Shown one piece after another: positions 7,946-16,857 of a stretch of 64,000 nucleotides of DNA. Positions within the stretch are counted from its first letter, which is position 1, and each line of letters opens with the position of its first letter. Source of the DNA: JAGVSR01 sp033765145. GTDB taxonomy: Bacteria > Pseudomonadota > Alphaproteobacteria > Rhizobiales > Hyphomicrobiaceae. Below the pieces are notes generated by a model, which had not been told where the DNA came from, did not search any database, and worked only from the letters and a program-made list of their open reading frames with translations. The DNA lies in NCBI GenBank assembly GCA_033765145.1, contig JANRIH010000036.1, positions 165,030 through 229,029 of the forward strand, in the 5' to 3' direction. The translations under genes were made by a program, and so were the position numbers.

Positions 7946-9862
7946 CTATCTCGACGTGGCCTCGGCGCCGGACCGTCCCCAATGCCCGAGCCTAGGATGC
8001 TTTGCCTTAAGACGTGTCGCGAGCACGGCCGCGCCGGCCAGACTGACATGGGAGTCGTCCAGATACATGAGCCGGCCCTGCGGGTCGAAGACGGTACACG
8101 CGGATGGGCATTGCAGGTCCATGAAGTCGAGGAAGTATGTCCTGCTTCCGAACCGCTTCTCGAGTTCCCGGTTAACGCGGGCCGGGGTCGGCAGCAGACT
8201 GGCGGCTGCTTTCGTGCGGGCCTGTTCCCGGGTCAGCGACGTGCCGACGAGACGCGGCAGGGGATGGGCGAAACGGACGTGCTGGCCGACGAGGATCACG
8301 GGAACTCCGTGCTTCTCGAAATGCGCAATCAGCTCATCTACGATTTCATAGCGCCCTTCGGGCCAATTCGCCGCCAAGACAACGGCGGAATAGCCGCCAT
8401 TCAGCGCAATGTCCTCGATGGCGAGCTGATAAAGCCGACGGCAGGGTTCTGCGTTCGTGATCCGCGCCGGCATTCGCAGCAGGCAGCCGGGCAGTGTCAC
8501 CTGGCCAATTGGGAGATCGGGGAATGCCTTCCGAATGACGAGGTAGGTATCGGAACCGAAGCTGTCACCGATGACCAGGAGCGCATCACGCGCGCCACGG
8601 GGAACAGTACAGAGGGTTCGGTCGAATTGCTCGGGCTTGACCTGATCTTTGGTGAAATTGCATTTGCCCGTCCGCAACTCCGCCATTCGAGCCTTCCAGC
8701 CGCCATTGATGTCCGAGAGCGCCGCATATAGCTCCGTGGGAACCCGCTCGGGAAAGCCGCGGAGGCCCCAGTAGTGGGCGCCGACAAACAGGACGCCGAC
8801 CAGTCCCGCCATGACGACGGCGATGGACCGCTGGCGGTCGGAATCGGCCAAGCCTGGACGAAAACGAAGCGGCTTTTCAACCAGGGTGTAGAGCGCGGCT
8901 CCGAGAGCGATGGATGCAACAAGGCCCGCTACCTGTTCAGTGGCGGAAAGCTCAAGATCCGTCGCCATATTCCACAGAACGACGATCGGCCAATGGACGA
9001 GATAGATCGAATAGGAGCGGCGGCCAATCCAGAGCATTGGCGCCGACGCGAGAATGCGCTCGGCAGCGGCCGACTGCGCTGAGGTGATGATCAGACCAGC
9101 CGCCAATGCCGGCGCGACGCTGTTGAGGATGAAACCCGACTTGTCATCAACAAGCGAGAACAAGACACCGAGTGCGGCAAGACCAACGACGAGGGCGATG
9201 CTCGCGAACCATCCGGCAAACCTCGCTCCGGACAACGCGAGCAAGGCGCCGACCGCGAACTGGTGCACGCGGAACGGCATCATGAAGAAGACTGTTTCTT
9301 CGGCGAACCCGCCGAACAGACTGGCTGCCACGGCAGCCAGACCAAGCGCCAGCATGACGGCCATCGCGGCCGTGCGGCCGAAGCGCAGGCAGAACAACAG
9401 GAGGAGAGGCCAGACCAGATAGAACTGCTCTTCGACGCTCAGCGACCACGTATGCAGCAAAGGCTTGTAGGCGGCGCCGGTGTCGAAGTAACCGGCATCC
9501 ATCCAGAAGAAAAAATTCGACAGCGACATCGCCGCGAGAATTGCGACGCGACCGAGACGCTCCAATTCGTCGGGGCTCAGGACGAAATAGCCGCAAACCA
9601 ACGTCGCGGCCAGCATGGCCAAGTTGGCCGGCATCAGGCGCGCGATGCGCCGGACGTAGAACCCCTTGAGAGAGAAGGTCCCCTCGCTCAGTTCCTTGGC
9701 AATGCTGCGCGTGATCACGTAGCCCGAGATCACGAAGAAGACGTCGACGCCGAGGAAGCCGCCCGCAAATCCGTTGACTTCGAAATGGAACAGCAGAACG
9801 GCGAGTACAGCGACTGCGCGGAGCCCGTCTACCGCTGGAATGTATCCTCGAGCGTCCTGCAC
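7946..9862 (-). CDS. Membrane acyltransferase, OafA/YrhL type with SGNH domain
   Basis: A 638-residue integral membrane O-acyltransferase (family 3) fused to an SGNH hydrolase-like domain, as in OafA. The N-terminal 350 residues carry about ten hydrophobic helices with the family signatures YIPAVDGLRAVAVLAVLLFH and GGFLGVDVFFVISGYVI. The C-terminal part has LLVIGDSFGSD with the nucleophile serine and DDSHVSLAGA with the Asp/His pair, so the SGNH triad looks intact. The start is a GTG with AAGG at good spacing. Such proteins move acyl groups, usually acetyl, across the inner membrane onto periplasmic glycans, so this gene probably O-acylates the polysaccharide of this locus. Confidence 0.9.
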   Translation of the reverse strand: MQDARGYIPAVDGLRAVAVLAVLLFHFEVNGFAGGFLGVDVFFVISGYVITRSIAKELSEGTFSLKGFYVRRIARLMPANLAMLAATLVCGYFVLSPDELERLGRVAILAAMSLSNFFFWMDAGYFDTGAAYKPLLHTWSLSVEEQFYLVWPLLLLFCLRFGRTAAMAVMLALGLAAVAASLFGGFAEETVFFMMPFRVHQFAVGALLALSGARFAGWFASIALVVGLAALGVLFSLVDDKSGFILNSVAPALAAGLIITSAQSAAAERILASAPMLWIGRRSYSIYLVHWPIVVLWNMATDLELSATEQVAGLVASIALGAALYTLVEKPLRFRPGLADSDRQRSIAVVMAGLVGVLFVGAHYWGLRGFPERVPTELYAALSDINGGWKARMAELRTGKCNFTKDQVKPEQFDRTLCTVPRGARDALLVIGDSFGSDTYLVIRKAFPDLPIGQVTLPGCLLRMPARITNAEPCRRLYQLAIEDIALNGGYSAVVLAANWPEGRYEIVDELIAHFEKHGVPVILVGQHVRFAHPLPRLVGTSLTREQARTKAAASLLPTPARVNRELEKRFGSRTYFLDFMDLQCPSACTVFDPQGRLMYLDDSHVSLAGAAVLATRLKAKHPRLGHWGRSGAEATSR

Positions 9863-9946
9863 ACCGCACCTTACGTGGAATACTCAGGTCATCCAGGCGA
9901 TCGTCTTAAATTCCGTTCGGCGCGTCGCTCGCCCGGACGCTCTCCG

Positions 9947-11020
9947 TCAACCGGCCGATGGATCCTTTCGCCACAACTCCTGCTCGATCGCCGCGCGGTC
10001 GCTCGCGACCATTTCCGCGACCAACTGCTTGAACGGCGTCGTGTGGGTCCAGCCGAGTTTCTGGTGCGCTTTCGTCGGATCGCCGAGCAGGAGATCGACT
10101 TCGGTCGGACGGAAGTAGCGCGGGTCGATCTTGACGAGTTCCTCGCCCGTTTTCGCGTCGCGCCCGACCTCGTCGACGCCGGTGCCCGACCAGACGATCG
10201 TCCGGCCCACTTCGGCGAAGGCCAGTTCGACGAATTCACGAACAGAATGCGTCTCACCCGTCGCAAGGACGTAGTCGTCCCCCTCGTCCTGCTGCACGAT
10301 CCGCCACATGCCTTCGACGTAGTCCCGCGCGTGACCCCAGTCGCGCTTCGCGTCGATGTTGCCGAGGTAGAGCGTCGCCTGCTTCTTGCGCTCGATGGCG
10401 GCGACGGCACGCGTAATCTTGCGCGTCACGAACGTTTCGCCGCGCAACGGGCTTTCATGATTGAACAGGATGCCGTTCGAGGCGTGGATGCCGTAGGCTT
10501 CGCGGTAGTTGACCGTGATCCAGTAGGCGTAGAGCTTGGCGGCGGCGTACGGCGAACGCGGATAGAAGGGCGTCTTCTCGCTCTGCGGAATTTCCTGGAC
10601 CTTGCCGTAAAGTTCGGACGTCGAGGCCTGGTAGAAGCGGACCGTTTTCTCCATGCCGAGAATGCGCAACGCTTCGAGCATGCGCAGCGCGCCCAGGGCG
10701 TCGGCGTTGCCCGTGTATTCCGGCGTCTCAAAGCTCACCTGAACGTGGCTCTGGGCCGCGAGGTTGTAAATTTCGGTCGGTTTAGCTTCCTGAATGAGGC
10801 GGATCAGATTCGTGCTGTCCGTCATGTCTCCGTAGTGGAGAAAGAAGCGGGTCGAATGCTCGTGCGGATCGACGTAGAGTTCGTCGACGCGCTGCGTGTT
10901 GAATGACGAGGAACGCCGCTTAACACCATGAACTATATAGTCTTTATCAAGCAGAAGTCGGGAGAGATACGCCCCATCCTGACCTGTGACACCGGTGATG
11001 AGAGCGACTTTCCTGGCCAT
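9947..11020 (-). CDS. gmd: GDP-mannose 4,6-dehydratase
   Basis: A 357-residue NADP-dependent extended SDR that converts GDP-D-mannose to GDP-4-dehydro-6-deoxy-D-mannose, the precursor of GDP-fucose, GDP-D-rhamnose and related sugars. The nucleotide loop GVTGQDGAYL is at the N-terminus, the catalytic YxxxK is in YAAAKLYAYW, and the segment GNIDAKRDWGHARDYVEGMW is characteristic of Gmd. Length fits the family. It is transcribed away from the glycosyltransferase at 11262. No GDP-fucose synthase or GDP-rhamnose reductase gene is visible in the window, so the final sugar is open. Confidence 0.95.
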   Translation of the reverse strand: MARKVALITGVTGQDGAYLSRLLLDKDYIVHGVKRRSSSFNTQRVDELYVDPHEHSTRFFLHYGDMTDSTNLIRLIQEAKPTEIYNLAAQSHVQVSFETPEYTGNADALGALRMLEALRILGMEKTVRFYQASTSELYGKVQEIPQSEKTPFYPRSPYAAAKLYAYWITVNYREAYGIHASNGILFNHESPLRGETFVTRKITRAVAAIERKKQATLYLGNIDAKRDWGHARDYVEGMWRIVQQDEGDDYVLATGETHSVREFVELAFAEVGRTIVWSGTGVDEVGRDAKTGEELVKIDPRYFRPTEVDLLLGDPTKAHQKLGWTHTTPFKQLVAEMVASDRAAIEQELWRKDPSAG

Positions 11021-11261
11021 TTCGTCCGACTACCGAGGTTGATGAAGCTGGAGGCGACTTTAGCGTGCGATCGCGTGCGCCGGGCGCTGCTTATTGCCCC
11101 ACGGCACACCTCCTGGCAAGGTTGCCCGGGGTCCGTCGGGCGGGCCAATTCCAGACATCCCCAGACTTGTGGCAAAGGCGGCCAATTCCAGCCGAACTCG
11201 CCGACTAATCGGGTGCGGATCGCCCTCACGCGCCCTTGATCGCCGGAAGCAAAGCCTCACG

Positions 11262-12212
11262 ATGGCGTCCGCACCCCTGGTCAGCATCATCATCCCGACC
11301 TTCAACCGCCCTCGGGCCACGCGGCGGGCGGTCATGTCAGTCGTCGATCAACAGGGCTTCGTCTCCGGAGACCTTGAGGTCATCGTCGTGGACGATGCGT
11401 CCCCTCATCCTCTCACGCTCGAAGATGTTCCCGATTTCGTTCGCGTGACGCGGCTGGCTCGCAACGGCGGCGCGGCTGCGGCGCGCAATGAAGGCCTGTC
11501 ACTCGCGCGTGGAAAATTCATCGCGTTCCTCGATTCCGACGACGTCTGGGGCCCGGACAAGCTCGCCGCGCAACTGGAATTTCATCAGGCGTGCGTCGGC
11601 GCGGGTTCGGATGCCAAGCGGCTCGTCGTCACGTGCGGCTTCTACATGCCGCGCCGATCTGGCGGCGACCTCGAATGGCGCATTCCGGTCGAAGCGAGGA
11701 CGCCCGGCGACTTCGCACGCGGCTGCTGGCATTGCCCGGGCAGCACGCTCTTTGCGCACCGAGACGTGTTCCACGACGTCGGCGTGCTCGACGAGGAGCT
11801 GAGGCGCCTCGAGGACCTCGAATGGTTCCTCCGTTTCGGCCTTCTGGGCGGTGAACTCCGTACCGTGGCATGGCCACACACCATTATTTCACCGTCCGGC
11901 TATTCCGAGCCCACGTCCATCGCGCAAGCTGCCGAACGCATTCATGCGCGACTGGCGGAACAGCCCTTAGCGGCGCTCGATCCTTCCGGCCGGCGATCAA
12001 TCTCTGCCTACCTCGACGTCGAGCTGGCGGCGGCGCATCTTGCGCATCGAAGGAAAGCGACAGGTGCCGGCTATCTCGTACGATCCTTTCTGCGCAAGCC
12101 GAGACTGAGGCTGATGCCGGGAGACTTCTGGGTCCGCGGGCGTAAAATTCCCCCCGAGGTTCGCGACATCTACCGCACCATGACCGAGCCCGAGGAACAA
12201 TACCCGCTCTAG
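11262..12212 (+). CDS. Glycosyltransferase family 2
   Basis: A 316-residue GT-A glycosyltransferase. It opens with PLVSIIIPTFNRPRATRRAV, has the nucleotide-binding VIVVDDASPHPLT, and the metal-binding FIAFLDSDDVW in place of a simple DxD. ATG at 11262 puts the family's N-terminal strand at residue 6; the frame runs open further upstream but that part does not resemble the family. It is followed after five bases by a second GT2 gene, so the two are probably co-transcribed. Specificity cannot be read. Confidence 0.85.
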   Translation: MASAPLVSIIIPTFNRPRATRRAVMSVVDQQGFVSGDLEVIVVDDASPHPLTLEDVPDFVRVTRLARNGGAAAARNEGLSLARGKFIAFLDSDDVWGPDKLAAQLEFHQACVGAGSDAKRLVVTCGFYMPRRSGGDLEWRIPVEARTPGDFARGCWHCPGSTLFAHRDVFHDVGVLDEELRRLEDLEWFLRFGLLGGELRTVAWPHTIISPSGYSEPTSIAQAAERIHARLAEQPLAALDPSGRRSISAYLDVELAAAHLAHRRKATGAGYLVRSFLRKPRLRLMPGDFWVRGRKIPPEVRDIYRTMTEPEEQYPL

Positions 12213-12217
12213 CCTCG

Positions 12218-13186
12218 ATGCCGTTGGCGGCGGCCTCGCGGAATGATACGTCCTGCCCAGGCCGAAACACGTCACATCTTTCGACGGCATACGAACCCGC
12301 ACGAGTCCTTACAGTGCTCCTCTCCATCGCCATGCCGACGCGCAACTCGGCGCGCTACATCCGAGACGCGCTTCAGAGCATCCGCCAGGCGCTCGCGGGA
12401 ACGGGTGTCGCGTGGGAGACCCTGATCGCGGATGGAGGCTCGACCGACGAAACGCGCGAATTCGTGGAGGCAGAGCCGAACGCTCGGATCGTTTCATGGT
12501 CCGATGCTGGCCTCTACGACGGCATGAACAGAGCAATTTCAGCCGCGACGGGTGGGTTCGTCCTCATCCTCAACAGCGACGACTTGTTGATCGATGTAGG
12601 TATCAGGGCCGCGCTCGATCATTTCCGCCGAACGCCGGATTGCGACATGGTCAGCGGAGACGTGCTCGTCGGGCAGGACCTCGGCGGCGCTACCAAAACA
12701 TCTCCCTTCAGATCGCTTTCGGCGGACGGCGCGATGTTCGGCATCCCCGCCATCAACGCCCGCATCTACCGGCGCGATGTCGTCGTGAAGGCCGGACCGA
12801 TCTGGATCGACGCGGGGCTTGCCGCGGACCGCGAATGGCTCGCCCGGTTGTCCGCTTCCGCTGTCCAGAGGCATCGGGTCGACGCGCCGCTCTATTTCTA
12901 CCGGCAGCACGAGGGTTCGAAGACGCTCGCCAACGATGCCGAAGCGTCCGAGCGCATCTGGCGGGCGGAGTGCCAGCTTGCGCGACGGATCCTCGCCGAT
13001 CCCAAGGCAAGTCCCACCCTCCGATCGCTGGCCAGGTCGGCTCACGCTCTGGCGACGTTCAAACTGCGCGTCCGCGGGCTGTCCACAAGCGACCTGTCCG
13101 GTGCCGTTCCTGAGACGTCCCTTGCCGATCTCGCGCGCGGTATCGGCCTCACGCTGCGTTGGCGTGGGAAAATTGCCGGTTCTTGA
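12218..13186 (+). CDS. Glycosyltransferase family 2
   Basis: A GT-A glycosyltransferase with VLLSIAMPTRNSARYIRDAL at the domain start, TLIADGGSTDETREFV for nucleotide binding and FVLILNSDDLLIDVG as the DxD-like metal site, similar to the WcaA and colanic-acid group. The ATG at 12218 follows the upstream stop by five bases and allows coupling, but the first 30 residues do not resemble the family; a GTG at 12314 directly before the first strand is a good alternative (290 residues). It converges with the sugar transferase gene, only four bases away. Confidence 0.82.
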   Translation: MPLAAASRNDTSCPGRNTSHLSTAYEPARVLTVLLSIAMPTRNSARYIRDALQSIRQALAGTGVAWETLIADGGSTDETREFVEAEPNARIVSWSDAGLYDGMNRAISAATGGFVLILNSDDLLIDVGIRAALDHFRRTPDCDMVSGDVLVGQDLGGATKTSPFRSLSADGAMFGIPAINARIYRRDVVVKAGPIWIDAGLAADREWLARLSASAVQRHRVDAPLYFYRQHEGSKTLANDAEASERIWRAECQLARRILADPKASPTLRSLARSAHALATFKLRVRGLSTSDLSGAVPETSLADLARGIGLTLRWRGKIAGS

Positions 13187-13190
13187 TCGC

Positions 13191-13736
13191 TTACAGTCCC
13201 GCCGCGCCGCGGCCGAGAAACGTCGCAAACAGGATGCGCACGTCCAACGCGAACGAGTGGCTCGCCACGTAGACCGCGTCCTCTTCGGCAAGCTTCCTGG
13301 GATCGGACATGTCGATGCCACGGACCTGGGCCAGGCCTGTAATGCCGGGACGAACGGCATAGACGCCGCGGCGCTCGCGTTCCATGACGAGCAACTCCTG
13401 CGTCGGCAGGCAGGGCCGCGGTCCGACGAGGCTCATTTCGCCCTTCAAGACATTCCAGAGCTGGGGCAACTCGTCGAGCTTCGTCGCGCGCAGGACGCGG
13501 CCGATGCCCGTGATGGCCGACTTCGGGGCCTCGTGCGTCGGGACGTGTTCAGTCCCTACGCGCATCGTTCGGAATTTGTAGCACGTGAACGACTTCCGAT
13601 CGCGTCCTACCCGTGTCTGCGGGAATATCGCGCCGCCCGGCGATGTCATACCGACCAGAACGGCGATGAGCGCGATCACCGGTGAAAGCACCAACAGTCC
13701 CGAGATCGCAGCGACGAAGTCGATCCCGCGCTTCAT
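13191..13736 (-). CDS. Bacterial sugar transferase (polyprenyl-phosphate hexose-1-phosphate transferase)
   Basis: A 181-residue monotopic membrane protein of the PF02397 type, which starts polysaccharide repeat units by moving a sugar-1-phosphate from a nucleotide sugar onto undecaprenyl phosphate. It begins MKRGIDFVAAISGLLVL, the family's re-entrant helix, followed by GGAIFPQTRVGRDRKSF, YKFRTMR, and the catalytic segment KLDELPQLWNVLKGEMSLVG ending in PRP. It lacks the four-helix N-terminal half of WbaP/WcaJ, so it is the short catalytic-core form. The ATG at 13736 overlaps the previous stop as ATGA, which fixes the start and shows coupling with the family-4 glycosyltransferase. Confidence 0.92.
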   Translation of the reverse strand: MKRGIDFVAAISGLLVLSPVIALIAVLVGMTSPGGAIFPQTRVGRDRKSFTCYKFRTMRVGTEHVPTHEAPKSAITGIGRVLRATKLDELPQLWNVLKGEMSLVGPRPCLPTQELLVMERERRGVYAVRPGITGLAQVRGIDMSDPRKLAEEDAVYVASHSFALDVRILFATFLGRGAAGL

Positions 13737-14956
13737 GACGTTCTCTCGCGCGGTGACGTGCCGGAGACGATAGGCATCAACGTCTCGTAGAGCTTGCGGG
13801 TCGCAGCCCAATTGTCGGAAATCGTATAGCCGTGAAGTACGGCCTCGCGCGCTTCCGAACCCTTGACCGCGAGGTCTTTGGCTGATGCTTCGGCGAATGC
13901 CTGTGCCAATGCGGCGGGGTCATCAACCGGGACCGTCCAGCCGCCGGTGTCGGCTGCCAGTTCGCAGCACCCGGGTACGCTTGTCGTGACGATGGAGCGA
14001 CCGCACGCGGCGGCCTCGATCAGCGAGCGTGGCACGCCTTCACCACCGCGCGAGGGCAGAACTGCCAGATGCTGATCGGCCCAGAGGCCTGGAATATCGT
14101 CGTTGCGTCCGAGCCACCGTATCCCGGGCGCGCGCGCCATCGCTTCGATATCCGAGGCCTTCCAGGCCGCCGGATTGGCCGTGTCGATACCGCCCGCCAA
14201 TGTCAACTCCATCTCGAGGCCGTTGGCGCGTGCCAGAGCGGTGGCCGCGACGGCGGTGTCGACCCCCTTGGTCCAGATCATGCGCCCGACAAGAGCGACC
14301 TTGAGCGGCGGGCGCGGTGGCATTGGACGTGGCGCGAAGATGGCAGGATCGATACCAGCGCCGCCGACGACGATCGTGCGCCCGTCGCGCTCTGCGTTCG
14401 CAAGGCCGCAGGATCGCAGATCATGGCGGTTCTCGGCAATCCAGCGCACGGTTTTGCGATCGGCGATGCGGCTCATGAATGACGCCGCAAGTGCGCGGAC
14501 CAAAATGGCCTTGGGCGAATTCGCGACGGCGGTGTAGCCGCGACCGGTGATGGTGAAGACGCGATTTCCGAGGCCGGCACGATCAGCGGCCAGCGTTCCA
14601 GCGAAGATGCCGAAGAGACCGAAGCCGTGCAGCAGCGTTTCGGGGTGGCGTCGGAGGTCGTCCGCCAGACATTGCACCGTTGCGCCGAGGCCCCGGGGCA
14701 CGAGCCCCCCGCGCCGCGTCGGCAGAGGCACGAGTTCGATGCCTTCGGCGACGAGCCGATCCCTCTCTGCGCCGAGCTCGGTTGCAAGCGCGACACGCCA
14801 TCCCTCGTCGCGGGCGAAGCGCGCGAGATGCAGGAAATGGGAAACGAAAAACCAGTCGACGTTGACGAGCAAGAGTAGCCTCTTGCCTCTGCCACGTCCG
14901 CCGCACCCCATTTCAGCCGGTTTCGAGGAGATCACCATTGTATGATGCTCAATCAT
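13733..14956 (-). CDS. Glycosyltransferase family 4
   Basis: A GT-B glycosyltransferase of about 407 residues. Past a short N-terminal tail, LLLLVNVDWFFVSHFLHLAR begins the first Rossmann domain; the second has LKVALVGRMIWTKGVDTAV and the donor site LAVLPSRGGEGVPRSLIEAA with the E-x7-E spacing of family 4, close to PglA/WbpH-like enzymes. I use the ATG at 14956; ATGs at 14938 and 14911 are possible, and none has a strong ribosome-binding site. It overlaps the downstream sugar transferase start by four bases, a common pairing in which this enzyme adds the second sugar to the lipid-linked first one. Confidence 0.85.
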   Translation of the reverse strand: MIEHHTMVISSKPAEMGCGGRGRGKRLLLLVNVDWFFVSHFLHLARFARDEGWRVALATELGAERDRLVAEGIELVPLPTRRGGLVPRGLGATVQCLADDLRRHPETLLHGFGLFGIFAGTLAADRAGLGNRVFTITGRGYTAVANSPKAILVRALAASFMSRIADRKTVRWIAENRHDLRSCGLANAERDGRTIVVGGAGIDPAIFAPRPMPPRPPLKVALVGRMIWTKGVDTAVAATALARANGLEMELTLAGGIDTANPAAWKASDIEAMARAPGIRWLGRNDDIPGLWADQHLAVLPSRGGEGVPRSLIEAAACGRSIVTTSVPGCCELAADTGGWTVPVDDPAALAQAFAEASAKDLAVKGSEAREAVLHGYTISDNWAATRKLYETLMPIVSGTSPRERTS

Positions 14957-14996
14957 GGCGGGGATTGGCCGATCATGGCAAGTCTGGCGTGCCCGA

Positions 14997-15935
14997 TCAT
15001 GCCGGCGCTCTCGACGCGGCGCGCCCGGCCAGAACCATCGCGCGGAGAACGATATCGTCGGCCCGGAATTGGCGATAGATCTCGCTCTCGCGCGTGAAGC
15101 GCACGCGGCCCGTGAGTTTCCGCGTTGCTGCAAGCCTTTCGATCAAGGTTCGCTGTGTGGGTTTGAGGTCGTCTCCATAGAGCCGATCGAATGCAAGCGC
15201 CTGATCGATCGCCCGGCTCAGCAATCCGGCCGCGGTCTCCCGCATCACGGCGGTCCAGGCCCGGGCCACAGGACTTCCAGGAATATGGGCCAAATGTTCT
15301 CCGTGCACGCGGAATGCGAGGCTCGGCTCGGGATCGAAGATCACCGTGCCGAACGCGGACACGACCAGATACGCCCACCAGTCGTGCATGACGGCCTCGT
15401 CCGGATACGGCACTGCCTTCAGGAGCGCCGCGGCCGGCCTGTTCAATGCGATCGTACAGCCCATTGCGATGTTCTCGACGAGCGCGTTGGCGAACGACGG
15501 CGCGCGGGGCCAGGCCGGCGAGCGGCCTATGGGTGCCAAGTCCGCGTCGACGTAGTCGACGGACGTGCAGTAGAGGCCGGGCCGATCCGGAGGCAGCGTA
15601 CCGAGCACCGCGAGCGCCCGGCGCACCTTGTCGGGATACCAGACGTCGTCCTGATCGGCGAACAGGGTGACGTCGGCGGCGGGCGCTTCGGCTAGCAGTT
15701 CCATATAGGATCGCGCGGCCCCTCGATTGGGCGCCGTCGGTCTTCGCTCGACTCCAAGCCCCTCGTACCGCGTGAGAAGTTGGCCGGTCGCGTCGTCCGA
15801 ACCATCGTCGCGGACCACGATTCGAACATTCTGCCAATCCTGATCGAGCAGGGACCGCATCAGCGGCGCCAGGAAACGCTCGGCGTTGTAGGTCGCGAGC
15901 AGGACCTCAGCAGACGGTGCCAGATGACGCGGCAT
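14997..15935 (-). CDS. Glycosyltransferase family 2, rhamnosyltransferase-like
   Basis: A 312-residue GT-A enzyme: AEVLLATYNAERFLAPLMRS at the start, RIVVRDDGSDDATG for nucleotide binding, and VTLFADQDDVWYPDKVRRAL, the aQDDvW version of the metal site that is common in rhamnosyltransferases. The adjacent dTDP-L-rhamnose genes make rhamnose a sensible donor, but this is inference. It lies between the family-4 glycosyltransferase (40 bases downstream) and rmlA (19 bases upstream), so it probably shares the rml transcript. Confidence 0.85.
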   Translation of the reverse strand: MPRHLAPSAEVLLATYNAERFLAPLMRSLLDQDWQNVRIVVRDDGSDDATGQLLTRYEGLGVERRPTAPNRGAARSYMELLAEAPAADVTLFADQDDVWYPDKVRRALAVLGTLPPDRPGLYCTSVDYVDADLAPIGRSPAWPRAPSFANALVENIAMGCTIALNRPAAALLKAVPYPDEAVMHDWWAYLVVSAFGTVIFDPEPSLAFRVHGEHLAHIPGSPVARAWTAVMRETAAGLLSRAIDQALAFDRLYGDDLKPTQRTLIERLAATRKLTGRVRFTRESEIYRQFRADDIVLRAMVLAGRAASRAPA

Positions 15936-15954
15936 TACTCACTCCACCAAACCG

Positions 15955-16827
15955 TCAGGCGTTCGACGTCGCAATCTGTGTCAGATACTGACCATAGGTC
16001 GACTTGCCGAGATCGCGGCCCAGCGCCGCCAATTGCTCGCGCGTGATTAGACCCATGTAGAACGCCGTTTCCTCAGGGCACGCGATCTTGAGGCCTTGGC
16101 GCGTTTCCAGAATGCGCACGAAATCGGCCGCCTCCATGAGCGATGCCGGCGTCCCTGTGTCGAGCCACGCGAAGCCGCGCCCCATGCGCTCGACGTAGAG
16201 TTCTCCGGTCGCCATGTAGGCGGCATTCACGTCTGTGATCTCCAATTCGCCGCGCGGCGAGGGTTTCAAATTGGCGGCAATGTCGACTACGCGATGATCG
16301 TAGAAGTAGAGACCCGTGACCGCCCAATTGGACTTCGGCTGTCTTGGCTTTTCCTCGATCGAGAGCGCGCGGCTCGAGGCATCGAGTTCAACGACGCCAT
16401 ATCGTTCGGGATCGGCGACGTGATAGGCGAAGACGGTTGCGCCGGTCGTGCGCACGGTCGCGCGCTGCATGAGTTCGGGAAGGCCGTGACCGTAGAAGAT
16501 GTTGTCGCCGAGGATCAGGACGGATCGTTCGCGACCGATGAAATCCGCTCCGATGATGTAAGCCTGCGCCAGCCCTTCGGGCCGAGGCTGCTCGGCGTAG
16601 CGGAACGAGATGCCCCATTTCTCTCCATCGCCGAGCATGCGCTGGAAATTCGGAAGATCGTACGGGGTCGAGATGATCAGGATCTCGCGGACGCCAGCCA
16701 GCATCAACGTCGCGATCGGATAGTAGATCATCGGTTTGTCGTAGACCGGCAGCAGCTGCTTGCTGGCGGCGAGCGTCATCGGGTGAAGACGGGTTCCGGC
16801 ACCGCCCGCGAGTATAATGCCCTTCAT
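15955..16827 (-). CDS. rmlA: Glucose-1-phosphate thymidylyltransferase
   Basis: A 290-residue enzyme that makes dTDP-glucose from dTTP and glucose-1-phosphate, the first step to dTDP-L-rhamnose. The nucleotide-binding signature GGAGTRLHPMT lies at residues 8-18, YAEQPRPEGLAQAYIIGADF follows, and LILGDNIFYG contains the metal-binding Asp. Length and motifs match RmlA throughout. The ATG has AAGGAGA at ideal spacing. Fourth in the order rmlC-rmlB-rmlD-rmlA on the minus strand. Confidence 0.96.
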   Translation of the reverse strand: MKGIILAGGAGTRLHPMTLAASKQLLPVYDKPMIYYPIATLMLAGVREILIISTPYDLPNFQRMLGDGEKWGISFRYAEQPRPEGLAQAYIIGADFIGRERSVLILGDNIFYGHGLPELMQRATVRTTGATVFAYHVADPERYGVVELDASSRALSIEEKPRQPKSNWAVTGLYFYDHRVVDIAANLKPSPRGELEITDVNAAYMATGELYVERMGRGFAWLDTGTPASLMEAADFVRILETRQGLKIACPEETAFYMGLITREQLAALGRDLGKSTYGQYLTQIATSNA

Positions 16828-16857
16828 CGATGTTCTCCTTGGCAGGCGTCACGTCGA

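Noticed and set aside
9263..10906. A 547-codon open frame on the plus strand spanning acyltransferase and gmd
   Set aside because: It crosses two unrelated minus-strand genes and their gap, which a real gene would not do.
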